Positions 34,385 through 43,651 are shown, counted from the stretch's first letter. The stretch: 64,000 nt of DNA from Cryobacterium inferilacus (GCF_019599185.1 NZ_JAIEUL010000005.1:146659-210658), one strand, 5' to 3'. Numbers and translations are program-made. Notes: generated from the sequence alone by a model not told the origin.

Positions 34385-36895
34385 GTGAGTGAGAACGAGA
34401 CGGCCGTTGACCCGTGGGTGGTGCGCTTCGACGGCTTCGATCCCGCCACCGAGGGCTATCGGGAGGCCCTCTGCACACTGGGCAACGGCTACTGGGGCAC
34501 CCGCGGGGCGGCGCCGGAGGCGCGCACGGATGCCGTGCACTACCCGGGAACCTATCTCGCCGGGGTCTACAACCCGCTCAGCACCGAGGTGCACATGGGC
34601 GACGACGAACCCACCGCGCACGTTCGCGACGACGAACACATGGTCAACGCGCCCAACTGGCTCTCGCTCTGGTTTCGCACGGGCGGAGGCAGCAGCAGCG
34701 TCGGCGACTTCTCCGCGCCGGACACCGGCTGGTTCCACCCCGAGTCCGCCGATCTGCTGGACTACAGCCAGGAACTCGATCTGCGCCGTGGACTGCTCAC
34801 CCGGGTGATCCGGTTCCGGGACGCACGCGGCCACATCACCCGAGTGCACAGCCGGCGTTTCGTCTCCCAGTCCGCCCCGCACGTGGCCGTGCTGGAGACC
34901 ACCTTCGTCGCCGAGGACTGGTCAGGCCCGCTCACGGTGCGCTCGGCCATCGACGGCCGGGTGGCCAACCGAAATGTGGCCGCCGACCGTGTGCTCGCTC
35001 ATCTGCACCTGATGCCGCGAACGACCGCGGAGCTCACCAGGGATTCGGTGCTGCTCGAGGTCGAGACCACCCGGTCGGGTATCCACATCGCGATGGCCGC
35101 CCGCACCAGGGCGTACGAGGACGGCGCCCTGCTAGAGCCCACCCGCCGGTTCCTCACCGACGGCAGCAGGTGGGTGGCCCACGAGGTCGACCTCACCCTG
35201 CAGCAGGGCGTGCCGCTGCGGGTGGAGAAGGTCGTGGTGGTGAGCACCTCACGGGACCGGGCGGTGGTGTCCCCGTCGATGGCCGTGGCGACCTGGCTCG
35301 GCCGGGTGCCGGAGCCGGCCGAGCTGCTCGCGGCGCATGAACGGGAGTGGCAGATTCTCTGGGACGAGTTCGCGGTACACCTGCACAGCGGCACGCGGCA
35401 GACGCTGGCCCTCAACCTCAACACCTTCCACGTTCTGCAGACCGTGGCCAAGGTGGATGCCGACCTCGACGCCGGCGTGCCCGCTCGCGGCCTGCACGGT
35501 GAGGGCTATCGCGGGCACGTCTTCTGGGACGAGGTGTTCGTCTACCCGGTGCTCACCCTGCGCCGGCCCGACCTCAGCCGGGCGCTGCTGGGCTACCGGT
35601 ACCGCCGGTTGGGCGAGGCGCGCGCCGCGGCCAGAGCGGCCGGCCACGAGGGCGCCCGGTTTCCCTGGCAGAGCGGTATCGACGGGCGCGATGTCACCCC
35701 CACCGAACTGTTCAACCCGCTCTCCGGCCGGTGGATGCCCGACCACTCCGGCCGGCAGCACCACGTGGGTCTGGCCCTGGCGTACAGCATCTGGGACTTC
35801 TACCAGGCCACCGGCGACGTCGACTACCTCATCGAGCAGGGGGCAGAGCTGTTGCTGGAGATCGCCCGGTTCTTCGCCAGCCTCACCGAGTACGACGAGA
35901 CCGCTGACCGCTACGACATCCCCGGCACGATGGGCCCCGACGAGTTCCACGACGGCCCGCCGGGCCGGCCGGGCGAGGGTGTGCCCAACAACGCATACAC
36001 CAACGTGATGACGGCCTGGGTGCTGCGCCGGGCCGTCGATACCGTCGCGCTGCTCGAGGGCCGCGCCTGCCGGCCGCTCTGGAACCGGCTGCGGCTCGGC
36101 CCGGACGAGGTGGAGAACTGGGAGCGGATCGGCCGGCGTCTGCGGCTCAGGTTCCACGCCGACGGTGTGCTCAGCCAGTTCGACGGCTACGAGGCCCTGC
36201 CGGAGCTGGACTGGGCCCTCTACCGCGCCCGCTACGGGGCCGAGGACCATTCCCTGGGGAGGCTGGACCTGATCCTCAACGCCGAGGGCGACAGCACGAA
36301 CAACTACCGGGTCTCCAAGCAGGCCGATGTGCTGATGCTGCTCTACCTGCTCTCGGCCGAGGAACTGCGGGAGTTGATCGAGGACCTGGGCTACTCGCTC
36401 TCCCCCGAGCTGATCCGCCGCACCGTGGAGTTCTACCGGGCCAGGTCCACACACGGGTCGACGCTGAGCAACGTCGTGCATTCCTGGGTCGACGCTCGCG
36501 CCGACCGGGAACGATCCTGGGCGGCGCTCTGCCGGGCCCTGGACAGCGACCTCGGTGACATCCAGGGCGGCACCACCAACGAGGGTATCCACCTGGGCGC
36601 CATGGCCGGGTCGATCGACATGGTGGTGCGCTGTTACACCGGCCTGGAGATCCGCGACGACATGCTCTGGTTGCACCCGGTGCTGCCCAGCCAGCTCGAC
36701 AAGATCAGCTTCCGGATCAACTACCGCGAGCAGCCGATCCAGCTGGAGGTGACGAGCACGAATCTCCGACTGCATCTGCCGCCCGGCGGCACCACCGCCG
36801 TCCGGGTGCGGGTGGAAGGCCGCCAGGCGCAGCTCTACCCCGGCCAGACGCACGACTTCCTGCTCGATCAGGCGGGTGTGCCTGGCCGCACCTAG
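34385..36895 (+). CDS. GH65 family phosphorylase/hydrolase (trehalose/kojibiose/maltose type)
   Basis: The 836-residue enzyme has the GH65 N-terminal beta-sandwich (NGYWGTRGAAPEA near the start), an (alpha/alpha)6 barrel and a C-terminal beta domain. The catalytic acid is E520 in TMGPDEFHDG. FWDEVFVYPVL and STHGSTLSNVVHSW line the substrate and phosphate site. Members split alpha-glucosidic disaccharides, usually releasing beta-glucose 1-phosphate; the linkage cannot be fixed from sequence. GAGGAGG precedes GTG 34385. No beta-phosphoglucomutase gene is adjacent; a HAD phosphatase lies far away at 63 kb. Confidence 0.92.
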   Translation: MSENETAVDPWVVRFDGFDPATEGYREALCTLGNGYWGTRGAAPEARTDAVHYPGTYLAGVYNPLSTEVHMGDDEPTAHVRDDEHMVNAPNWLSLWFRTGGGSSSVGDFSAPDTGWFHPESADLLDYSQELDLRRGLLTRVIRFRDARGHITRVHSRRFVSQSAPHVAVLETTFVAEDWSGPLTVRSAIDGRVANRNVAADRVLAHLHLMPRTTAELTRDSVLLEVETTRSGIHIAMAARTRAYEDGALLEPTRRFLTDGSRWVAHEVDLTLQQGVPLRVEKVVVVSTSRDRAVVSPSMAVATWLGRVPEPAELLAAHEREWQILWDEFAVHLHSGTRQTLALNLNTFHVLQTVAKVDADLDAGVPARGLHGEGYRGHVFWDEVFVYPVLTLRRPDLSRALLGYRYRRLGEARAAARAAGHEGARFPWQSGIDGRDVTPTELFNPLSGRWMPDHSGRQHHVGLALAYSIWDFYQATGDVDYLIEQGAELLLEIARFFASLTEYDETADRYDIPGTMGPDEFHDGPPGRPGEGVPNNAYTNVMTAWVLRRAVDTVALLEGRACRPLWNRLRLGPDEVENWERIGRRLRLRFHADGVLSQFDGYEALPELDWALYRARYGAEDHSLGRLDLILNAEGDSTNNYRVSKQADVLMLLYLLSAEELRELIEDLGYSLSPELIRRTVEFYRARSTHGSTLSNVVHSWVDARADRERSWAALCRALDSDLGDIQGGTTNEGIHLGAMAGSIDMVVRCYTGLEIRDDMLWLHPVLPSQLDKISFRINYREQPIQLEVTSTNLRLHLPPGGTTAVRVRVEGRQAQLYPGQTHDFLLDQAGVPGRT

Positions 36896-36927
36896 CGGGC
36901 CGGGCCGGTCGGGTTTTTACTGGCTCC

Positions 36928-37338
36928 ATGTCCACGATGATGTTCGTCAACCTGCCGGTCGCGGACCTCGCCCGCGCGACGAAGTTCTACGCGGACCTCG
37001 GCTTCAGCGTCAACCCGCAGTTCACGGATGAGACGGCCGCCTGCATCGTGCTCGACGACGGTCACCTCTACGCGATGCTGCTCACCCACGACTCCTACGC
37101 CCGCTTCACCAGCAAGTCGATCGTGGACGCGTCGACGAGCTCGGAGGTGATCCTCTCGATCACCGCAGACGACCGCGCCGGCGTGGACAGGTTGGTCGAC
37201 ACCGCTCTCGCCTCAGGGGGCAGTTACTCCTACGAACCGCAGGACATGGGCTTCATGTACAGCCGCAGCTTCCAAGACCCGGACGGGCACCTGTGGGAGG
37301 TCGTGCACCTGGACCTGACTGTCGGTGCACCCGGTTAG
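36928..37338 (+). CDS. VOC family protein
   Basis: The 136-residue protein has the VOC fold: MMFVNLPVADLARATKFYADLGF at the N-terminus and QDPDGHLWEVVHLD at the end. It resembles the glyoxalase-like lactoylglutathione-lyase-related group without a clear substrate. It follows GH65 by 32 bases. Its ATG lacks a strong ribosome site. The next gene has its own -10 element overlapping this stop. Confidence 0.85.
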   Translation: MSTMMFVNLPVADLARATKFYADLGFSVNPQFTDETAACIVLDDGHLYAMLLTHDSYARFTSKSIVDASTSSEVILSITADDRAGVDRLVDTALASGGSYSYEPQDMGFMYSRSFQDPDGHLWEVVHLDLTVGAPG

Positions 37339-37341
37339 CCT
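37336..37341 (+). promoter_or_regulatory. -10 element (TAGCCT) for the PPOX-fold gene
   Basis: TAGCCT overlaps the upstream stop and ends 6 bases before ATG 37348. Confidence 0.5.
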
Positions 37342-37347
37342 GAGGGC

Positions 37348-37827
37348 ATGGCCAGAAACATCGCTACCAGCAACACCGTCTCCCTGCCCGACCTGCTCGC
37401 CTTCGTGCGACCCCGGCACCGGATGCTGCTGGCCACGGTACGCGGTGACGGCCGCCCGCAGATCTCACCGGTCTCCGGCGGAGTCGACGACGAGGGCCGC
37501 ATCGTGATCTCCTCGTACCCGTCCAGGGCGAAGACCCGCAACGCCGAACGGGACCCGCACACCTCCGTGCTGGTGCTCTCCGACGAGTGGGACGGCGCCT
37601 GGGTGCAGGTCGACGGCACCGCCGAGATCCTGCACATGCCAGAAGCCGGCGACGGCCTGGTCGACTACTTCCGCTGCATCGCCGGCGAGCACTCCGATTG
37701 GGACGAGTACCGGCGGGCCATGACCCTGCAGAACAAATCCCTCATCCGCATCACGCCCACCCGGTGGAGCCCGATCGCGACGGGCGGGTTCCCCGCCGAC
37801 GTGGCCGCCCGGCTCGACGCGCTGTAG
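37348..37827 (+). CDS. Pyridoxamine-phosphate-oxidase-fold (F420-dependent type) protein
   Basis: The 159-residue protein has the split-barrel flavin/F420-binding fold. Segments are RPRHRMLLATVRGDGRPQIS, SYPSRAKTRNAERDP and a VQVDGTAEI strand. Actinobacterial members of this group commonly bind F420 and reduce diverse substrates. Which cofactor and substrate are used here is inference. It is preceded by a TAGCCT element and followed after 27 bases by the RecQ gene. Confidence 0.85.
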   Translation: MARNIATSNTVSLPDLLAFVRPRHRMLLATVRGDGRPQISPVSGGVDDEGRIVISSYPSRAKTRNAERDPHTSVLVLSDEWDGAWVQVDGTAEILHMPEAGDGLVDYFRCIAGEHSDWDEYRRAMTLQNKSLIRITPTRWSPIATGGFPADVAARLDAL

Positions 37828-37854
37828 ACGCTGAGTAGAGGCTCGGTAGACGCC

Positions 37855-40035
37855 GTGAGCACCCGCGAGAACGCCCTCGAGATCCTCCGCACCCTGGTGG
37901 GCCGGCCAGACGCCGACTTCCACGAGGGCCAGTACGAGGCCATCGAAACCCTCGTCGACCAGCGCCGCCGGGCCCTGGTGGTGCAGCGCACCGGCTGGGG
38001 CAAGTCGGCGGTCTACTTCGTCGCGACCCTGCTGCTGCGCCGCCAGGGTGCCGGTCCCACCATCCTGGTTTCGCCGCTGCTGGCGCTGATGCGCGACCAG
38101 GTGGCCGCGGCGGCCCGCGCCGGGGTGCGGGCCGTGTCGATCAACTCGGCCAACGCCCACGAGTGGACCGACGTGCTCGCTCAGCTGCGCGCCGACGAGG
38201 TCGATGTGCTCCTGGTCTCCCCCGAACGGCTGAACAACCCGTCCTTCCGTGACGAGCAGCTGCCCGCCCTGCTCGAGCGGGTCGGCCTGCTCGTGGTCGA
38301 TGAGGCGCACTGCATCTCGGACTGGGGTCACGACTTCCGGCCTGACTACCGGCGCCTGCGCGACCTGATCGCGGCCATGCCGGCCGGCGTGCCGGTGCTG
38401 GCCACCACGGCAACGGCCAACAGCCGGGTGGTGACGGATGTGGCGGAGCAGCTGGTCTCGACAGGCTCGACCCAAGCGACAGGCTCGACCCAAGCGACAG
38501 GCTCGACCCAAGCGACAAGCTCGATCCAAGGGTGGGGCAGTGACGTCGTCACCATCCGTGGCCCGCTCGCCCGCGCGTCACTCCGGCTGGGCGTGCTGCG
38601 GCTGCCCGACTCCCGCGCCCGGTTGGCCTGGCTGCTCAGCCACCTTGCCGAGCTGCCCGGCAGCGGCATCATCTACACGCTCACGGTCTCGGCCGCGGAA
38701 GACACCGCCAGGCTGTTGCGGGACGCCGGCCACGCCGTGCGCGCCTACACCGGCCAGACCGACACCACCGAGCGCGAGGAGTCCGAGGGGCTGCTCAAGG
38801 CCAACCAGGTCAAGGCACTCGTGGCGACCAGCGCTCTGGGCATGGGCTTCGACAAGCCCGACCTCGGTTTTGTGCTGCACCTGGGCGCGCCAAGCTCCCC
38901 CGTCGCGTACTACCAGCAGGTGGGCCGCGCCGGCCGCGCCACCGAGAACGCCGACGTGCTGCTGCTGCCCGGTGTGGAGGACGAGGCCATCTGGCAGTAC
39001 TTCGCCACCTCGTCGATGCCCAGCCAGCACAAGGCAGAGGCCGTGCTCCTGGCCCTGGCCGCCAATGGCGGCGCCCCGCTGTCCACCCCGGCGCTCGAAT
39101 CCCGGGTAGACCTGCGCCGCTCCCCCCTCGAACTGCTGCTCAAGGTGCTCGACGTCGACGGCGCCGTGCGCCGGGTGACCGGCGGCTGGCTGGCCACCGG
39201 AGAGCCCTGGGTGTACGACAGTGATCGGTACGAACGCATCGGCGCCGCCCGCGTCGCCGAGCAGAACGCCATGCTCGACTACGAACGCATCACCGCCTGC
39301 CGGATGGAGTTCCTCCAGCGCGCCCTCGACGACGACACCGCCGTGCCCTGCGGCCGCTGCGACAACTGCACCACCGCCTGGTACCCCACCGACGTGAACA
39401 CCGAGGCGGCCAGCACCGCCGCCTCCGCCCTGGACCGGGTGGGTGTCGCCCTCGAACCCCGCGCGCAGTGGCCCACCGGCGCCGACAGGCTCGGCGTGAG
39501 CGCCAAGGGCCGCATCGACCCCGCTGACCGGATCCTGCCCGGCCGCGCCCTGGCCCGGCTCACCGACCTCGGTTGGGGCAACGCCCTGCGCGACGTCTTC
39601 GCGCCGAACACCCCGGATGCCCCCGCGTCGCCTGCCCTGCTGGCCGCCTGTGTGCGGGTGCTCGCCGAGTGGGGCTGGGCCGAGCGACCCGTCGGCGTGG
39701 TGGCCATGCCGTCCAGGGCGCATCCGCTGCTCGTGGCGTCGGTGGCCGAGGAGCTCAGCCGGGTGGGACGCTTGCCGCTGCTGGGCACGCTCGGCCTGGT
39801 CGGCGCCGGGCCCAGCGGCGAGACCGGCGGCAACAGCGCCTACCGGCTGTCCAGTGTCTGGGGCGCCTTCGAGGTGGGGCCGGAGCTGGCCGCGAATCTC
39901 GCCGGCGCGACCGGACCGGTGCTGCTGGTCGACGACCTCGGCGACAGCCGCTGGACCATCACCGTGGCCGGGCGCCTGCTGCGCCGGGCGGGCGCTCCCG
40001 GGGTGCTGCCGTTCACGCTGGCCCTGCGCTCCTAG
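37855..40035 (+). CDS. recQ: RecQ family helicase with repeat insert and C-terminal PRTase-like domain
   Basis: The 726-residue protein has a RecQ helicase core with RTGWGKSA (Walker A variant), DEAHCISDWGHDFRP, ATTATA and QQVGRAGRA. It then has a RecQ zinc-binding region with CxnCGRCDNC. From about residue 580 a separate domain ends in GPVLLVDDLGDSRWT, a PRPP-binding-like phosphoribosyltransferase motif. Three perfect TGSTQA repeats plus one degenerate copy (residues 203-226) sit between the two RecA-like lobes. The start is GTG 37855. It should unwind recombination and repair intermediates; the terminal domain has no known role here. Confidence 0.9.
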   Translation: MSTRENALEILRTLVGRPDADFHEGQYEAIETLVDQRRRALVVQRTGWGKSAVYFVATLLLRRQGAGPTILVSPLLALMRDQVAAAARAGVRAVSINSANAHEWTDVLAQLRADEVDVLLVSPERLNNPSFRDEQLPALLERVGLLVVDEAHCISDWGHDFRPDYRRLRDLIAAMPAGVPVLATTATANSRVVTDVAEQLVSTGSTQATGSTQATGSTQATSSIQGWGSDVVTIRGPLARASLRLGVLRLPDSRARLAWLLSHLAELPGSGIIYTLTVSAAEDTARLLRDAGHAVRAYTGQTDTTEREESEGLLKANQVKALVATSALGMGFDKPDLGFVLHLGAPSSPVAYYQQVGRAGRATENADVLLLPGVEDEAIWQYFATSSMPSQHKAEAVLLALAANGGAPLSTPALESRVDLRRSPLELLLKVLDVDGAVRRVTGGWLATGEPWVYDSDRYERIGAARVAEQNAMLDYERITACRMEFLQRALDDDTAVPCGRCDNCTTAWYPTDVNTEAASTAASALDRVGVALEPRAQWPTGADRLGVSAKGRIDPADRILPGRALARLTDLGWGNALRDVFAPNTPDAPASPALLAACVRVLAEWGWAERPVGVVAMPSRAHPLLVASVAEELSRVGRLPLLGTLGLVGAGPSGETGGNSAYRLSSVWGAFEVGPELAANLAGATGPVLLVDDLGDSRWTITVAGRLLRRAGAPGVLPFTLALRS
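38461..38532 (+). repeat. 18-base minisatellite inside recQ
   Basis: Three exact 18-base units (38461-38514) and one degenerate unit (38515-38532) keep frame and encode TGSTQA repeats. Confidence 0.95.
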
Positions 40036-40054
40036 CCGGCCGCGGCACGCCGCC

Positions 40055-41080
40055 CTAGGTCACGGCGTGGAGTCGAAAGGTCTGGTGCTCACCGGACTCT
40101 GTGGTGTCCTGGCCGTGCGCGGCGAGCACGGACAGTCGCACCAGATCGGCGCCGCGCAGCCCCGGCCAGCCCTGCACCTGGCGGCGCCACTCGCTGGGAA
40201 CCGCGGCCAGGCCCCACCTGGCGGCCAGAAGCGCTCCAGCCACCCCGGCCACGGCGTCGGTGTTGCCTCCGCCGCGCACGGCGGTCTGCAGGGCCCGCCG
40301 GTACTGGCCGCGGCCCTCTGCCCCGGTGTCGCTGTCGCTGTCTGGTTCGGTGTGAACGATCGCCGACCAGGCGCCCTGCAGAGCCTGCACCACCCAGCCG
40401 TTGCGGGTGAAGTCACGCGGCATCAGCCGTTCGGCCTCGCCGATCCGTGCGCTCCAGAGCTGGCGCCGGCCGGGCGAGAGAGCGTCCAGTCCCACCCGCA
40501 GGTCGAGGTCACCCTCGAGCACCGCATGACGGATGGCGAGTCCCCAGAGCACGCAGGCATCGCCGGCGTCGGTCTCGCAGTGGGTGAGGTCGCTCAGGGC
40601 ACGTGTCGCTTCGCCGAGAGCGGCGGGGTCGTGTAGGTAGGCCAGCGCCACCGGTGCCGTGCGCAGCAGGCAGCCGTTGCCGGCACTGCGCCCCACCAGG
40701 GCGTGCTGTTCCTTGGCAGTGCGGCGCACCCCGGCGGCCGTGGCGTCTTTTCCAGACAGCGCCGCTCCGAGCTGCAGACCGGAGAAAGGCGCGGTGTTGG
40801 CCCAATCCACCCACTCGGCGACGATGCGATCCAGAGTCGATTCCGCCCGCAGGTCGAGTCCGGCCGCGGCGGCCTTGGCGACCGGCACGGCGAGGGCGGT
40901 GTAGTCGGTCCACTCGCCGCGGGCCAGTAGCGCTCCCGGATCGGCTCCACCGCGCATGCCGACGGGAGTGTCAGGAGGCAGCGGGCCGGCGTAGTCGTAC
41001 CCGGCGCCCAGCGCGTCGCCACAGGCCATGCCCAACAAAACAGCGGACGAACGATCGTGTTGCAGCGCAGACAGATTCAC
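40055..41080 (-). CDS. ADP-ribosylglycohydrolase-like protein with altered metal motifs
   Basis: The 341-residue protein has the all-helical ADP-ribosylglycohydrolase (DraG/ARH) fold, with GMACGDALGAGYDYAGP at 17-33 and a C-terminal GGNTDAVAGVAGALL. The usual TDDT metal motif reads TDYT (58-61), and the usual GGDTD reads GGNTD (271-275). Two expected ligand Asp residues are therefore replaced. The protein may bind fewer metals, use another substrate or be non-catalytic. AAGGAG lies 6 bases before GTG 41080. It is convergent with recQ. Confidence 0.85.
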   Translation of the reverse strand: MNLSALQHDRSSAVLLGMACGDALGAGYDYAGPLPPDTPVGMRGGADPGALLARGEWTDYTALAVPVAKAAAAGLDLRAESTLDRIVAEWVDWANTAPFSGLQLGAALSGKDATAAGVRRTAKEQHALVGRSAGNGCLLRTAPVALAYLHDPAALGEATRALSDLTHCETDAGDACVLWGLAIRHAVLEGDLDLRVGLDALSPGRRQLWSARIGEAERLMPRDFTRNGWVVQALQGAWSAIVHTEPDSDSDTGAEGRGQYRRALQTAVRGGGNTDAVAGVAGALLAARWGLAAVPSEWRRQVQGWPGLRGADLVRLSVLAAHGQDTTESGEHQTFRLHAVT

Positions 41081-41308
41081 GCGTACTCCTTCGGGTTGAG
41101 TGCGACGGCGGCAGCCTATGCCGAATGCCTCCGGCCCGACAGGTGGCGTGGTGGGCCCAGATCAGGGGCCACGAGGTGTCATTCGACGTCATCCGGAATA
41201 TTCGATCCGACCCTGAGCTTGTTACCCTTCGGGGAGCAGTTCCCGACTCGACCGGCTCGATCACGAGCCCGCCCATCGCCCGCAATCAGCACCTGGATGA
41301 ACCGACAC

Positions 41309-42130
41309 ATGAAGCGCACCCTCACCACAGCCACCGTTCTCACCTTCGCAGCAGTGGTTGCCCTCACCGGGTGCAGCACGTCCGCCGCAGACTCGGACGC
41401 CGGCTCAGACCAGGCCGCGCTCGACGACTCGCTCAGCGCGGTGCTGGAGTCGGGCACACTGACCATCGGCACCGAGGGCACCTACCGGCCGTTCTCCTTC
41501 CACACCGACGGCTCCGGCGACCTCACCGGGTACGACGTCGACGTGGCCCGCGCCGTCGCCGACCAGCTCGGTGTCGAAGCCGAATTCGAAGAGACCCAGT
41601 GGGACGCGATCTTCGCCGGCCTCGAAGCCGGCCGGTTCGACACCATCGCCAACCAGGTCTCGATCACCCCCGAGCGCGAAGAGGCCTACGTCTTCTCCAC
41701 CCCGTACACCTACTCCACCGGTGTCATCGTGGTGCCGGAAGCCAACACCGACATCACCTCCTTCGACAGCCTGGCCGGCAAGACCACCGCCCAGTCGCTC
41801 ACCAGCAATTGGAACACCCTCGCCACCGAGAGCGGCGCCACCGTTCAGGGCGTCGAGGGCTGGGCCCAGTCCGTGGCCCTCGTCGAGCAGGGCCGGGTCG
41901 ACGCGACGATCAACGACAAGCTCACCTTCCTCGACTACAAGAAGCAGTCCGGCGCCGCCGGGCTCAAGGTCGCCGCCGAGACCGAGGAGCGCTCGGAGAG
42001 CGCTTTCGTCTTCGCCCCTGAGGGCACCGCCCTGGCCGAGGCCGTGTCGGATGCCCTCGCCACCCTGACCGAAGACGGCACTCTGGCCGAGATCTCCGAC
42101 ACCTACTTCGGGGCCGACGTCTCTCAGTGA
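41309..42130 (+). CDS. Polar amino-acid ABC transporter, substrate-binding lipoprotein
   Basis: The 273-residue lipoprotein has a signal peptide with lipobox ALTGC and the type II periplasmic binding fold of family 3. Segments are GTEGTYRPFSFHT, GYDVDVARAVADQLG and the QWDAIFAGLEAGRFDTIANQ region. It resembles the cystine/polar amino-acid group (TcyK/FliY-like). ATG 41309 is chosen; ATG 41297 in frame is an alternative. It is coupled by GTGA to the permease and forms an operon with permease and ATPase genes. Confidence 0.92.
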   Translation: MKRTLTTATVLTFAAVVALTGCSTSAADSDAGSDQAALDDSLSAVLESGTLTIGTEGTYRPFSFHTDGSGDLTGYDVDVARAVADQLGVEAEFEETQWDAIFAGLEAGRFDTIANQVSITPEREEAYVFSTPYTYSTGVIVVPEANTDITSFDSLAGKTTAQSLTSNWNTLATESGATVQGVEGWAQSVALVEQGRVDATINDKLTFLDYKKQSGAAGLKVAAETEERSESAFVFAPEGTALAEAVSDALATLTEDGTLAEISDTYFGADVSQ

Positions 42131-42795
42131 CCGACTCCACCTGGCAGCTGCTGCTGGATTCGCTCTGGCCGATGATCCACGGCGCCATCACGGGAACCAT
42201 CCCGTTGGCGCTGTCGTCGTTCGCCATCGGCCTGGCACTGGCGCTCGTGCTCGCGCTGATGCGGCTGTCCAGACGGCGCTGGCTGTCGTCGATCGCCCGG
42301 GTGTACATCTCGTTGGTGCGCGGCACCCCGCTGCTGGTGCAGTTGTTCGTGATCTTCTACGGCCTGCCGTCCCTCGGGGTGGTCATCGATCCGTGGCCCA
42401 GCGCGATCATCGCCTTCTCGATCAACGTCGGCGGCTACGCGGCCGAGGTCATCCGTGCCGCCATTCTCTCGGTGCCCAAGGGGCAGTGGGAGGCCGCGTA
42501 CATGGTCGGCATGTCGCACCGGCGCGCTCTCACCCGCATCATCCTGCCGCAGGCGGCCAGGGTGAGCGTGCCGCCGCTGTCGAACACCTTCATCAGCCTG
42601 GTCAAGGACACCTCCCTGGCCTCGCTCATCCTGGTCACCGAGCTGTTCCGTGAGGCCCAGCAGGTGGCCGCGTTCAGCGGTCAGTTCATGGCGCTCTATC
42701 TCGAGGCCGCCCTGCTGTACTGGATCATCTGCCTGGTGCTCTCCAGCGGCCAGAGCGTGCTCGAGAAGCGATTGGAACGGTATGTCGCCCACTGA
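42127..42795 (+). CDS. Polar amino-acid ABC transporter permease
   Basis: The 222-residue protein has about five TM helices and a HisM-type EAA loop (EAAYMVGMSHRRALTRIILPQAA). It forms the membrane channel of the importer. It starts at GTG 42127 overlapping the binding-protein stop, and its end overlaps the ATPase start by 14 bases, so the three subunits are translated together. A single permease gene suggests a homodimer. Confidence 0.93.
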   Translation: MTDSTWQLLLDSLWPMIHGAITGTIPLALSSFAIGLALALVLALMRLSRRRWLSSIARVYISLVRGTPLLVQLFVIFYGLPSLGVVIDPWPSAIIAFSINVGGYAAEVIRAAILSVPKGQWEAAYMVGMSHRRALTRIILPQAARVSVPPLSNTFISLVKDTSLASLILVTELFREAQQVAAFSGQFMALYLEAALLYWIICLVLSSGQSVLEKRLERYVAH

Positions 42796-43603
42796 TAGCC
42801 AGCCCACCGACCAGAACCTGCTCACCGTTCGCGGCCTGCAGAAGAGCTTCGGCACCAATCAGGTGCTGCGCTCCATCGACCTCACCGTGTCCCGCGGCCA
42901 GGTGCTGGCCCTGATCGGGCCGAGCGGGTCGGGCAAGACCACGGTGCTGCGCTGCCTGAACGGCCTGGAAATCGCCGACGGCGGCAGCATCGAGATCGTC
43001 GGCGCCGCCGACGGCGGGCACGCCCCGGTGGTCATCGACTTCGCCGCCGCCCACGGCTCCCGCGCCGGGGTGCCGAAGAAGGCGCTCGGCGCCCTGCGCG
43101 ACCGCTCCGCCATGGTCTTCCAGCACTACAACCTCTTTCCGCACAAGACCGTGCTGGAGAACGTGATGGAGGGGCCCCTGATCGTGCAGCGGCGCCCCCG
43201 CGCCGAGGTCGAGGCCGAAGCCCTGGCGCTGCTGGACCGGGTGGGTCTGCGCGACAAGCGCGACAGCTACCCGTTCGAACTCTCCGGCGGCCAGCAGCAG
43301 CGGGTGGGAATCGTGCGGGCCCTCGCGCTCCGGCCCACCCTGCTGCTCTTCGACGAGCCCACCAGCGCCCTCGACCCCGAACTCGTCGGTGACGTGCTGC
43401 GGCTGATCAAGGAACTCGCCGCAGAGGGCTGGACCATGGTGATCGTCACCCACGAACTCGAGTTCGCCCGCGAGGTCGCCAGCGAGATCGCCTTCGTCGA
43501 CGGCGGCACCATCGTGGAACACGGCGATCCCAAGCAGATGTTGCGCGACCCGCAGCACGAGCGCACCCGACAGTTCCTGCACCGGCTGCTGTTTCCGTTC
43601 TAG
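42782..43603 (+). CDS. Polar amino-acid ABC transporter ATPase
   Basis: The 273-residue ATPase has Walker A GPSGSGKTT, Q-loop FQHYNLFPH, signature LSGGQQQR, Walker B LLLFDEPTSALD and the switch His in VTHE. An insert of about 20 residues between Walker A and the Q-loop (ADGGHAPVVIDFAAAHGSRA) lengthens it over typical GlnQ/ArtP. It powers the upstream permease. Substrate specificity, probably cystine or another polar amino acid, comes from the binding protein. Confidence 0.94.
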   Translation: MSPTDSQPTDQNLLTVRGLQKSFGTNQVLRSIDLTVSRGQVLALIGPSGSGKTTVLRCLNGLEIADGGSIEIVGAADGGHAPVVIDFAAAHGSRAGVPKKALGALRDRSAMVFQHYNLFPHKTVLENVMEGPLIVQRRPRAEVEAEALALLDRVGLRDKRDSYPFELSGGQQQRVGIVRALALRPTLLLFDEPTSALDPELVGDVLRLIKELAAEGWTMVIVTHELEFAREVASEIAFVDGGTIVEHGDPKQMLRDPQHERTRQFLHRLLFPF

Positions 43604-43639
43604 CCGCAGGGACCTGATCAGCCGGCCGAACATTTTCGG

Positions 43640-43645
43640 TAACCT
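43640..43645 (+). promoter_or_regulatory. -10 element (TAACCT) for the Pr6Pr gene
   Basis: TAACCT ends 6 bases before GTG 43652. Confidence 0.5.
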
Positions 43646-43651
43646 GAACAG

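Noticed and set aside
36865..36918. Terminator between the GH65 and VOC genes
   Set aside because: A T-run is present but the possible stem has two mismatches in nine pairs and is displaced from it.
38461..38532. Short CRISPR array
   Set aside because: Units are contiguous 18-mers with no spacers and keep the recQ frame.
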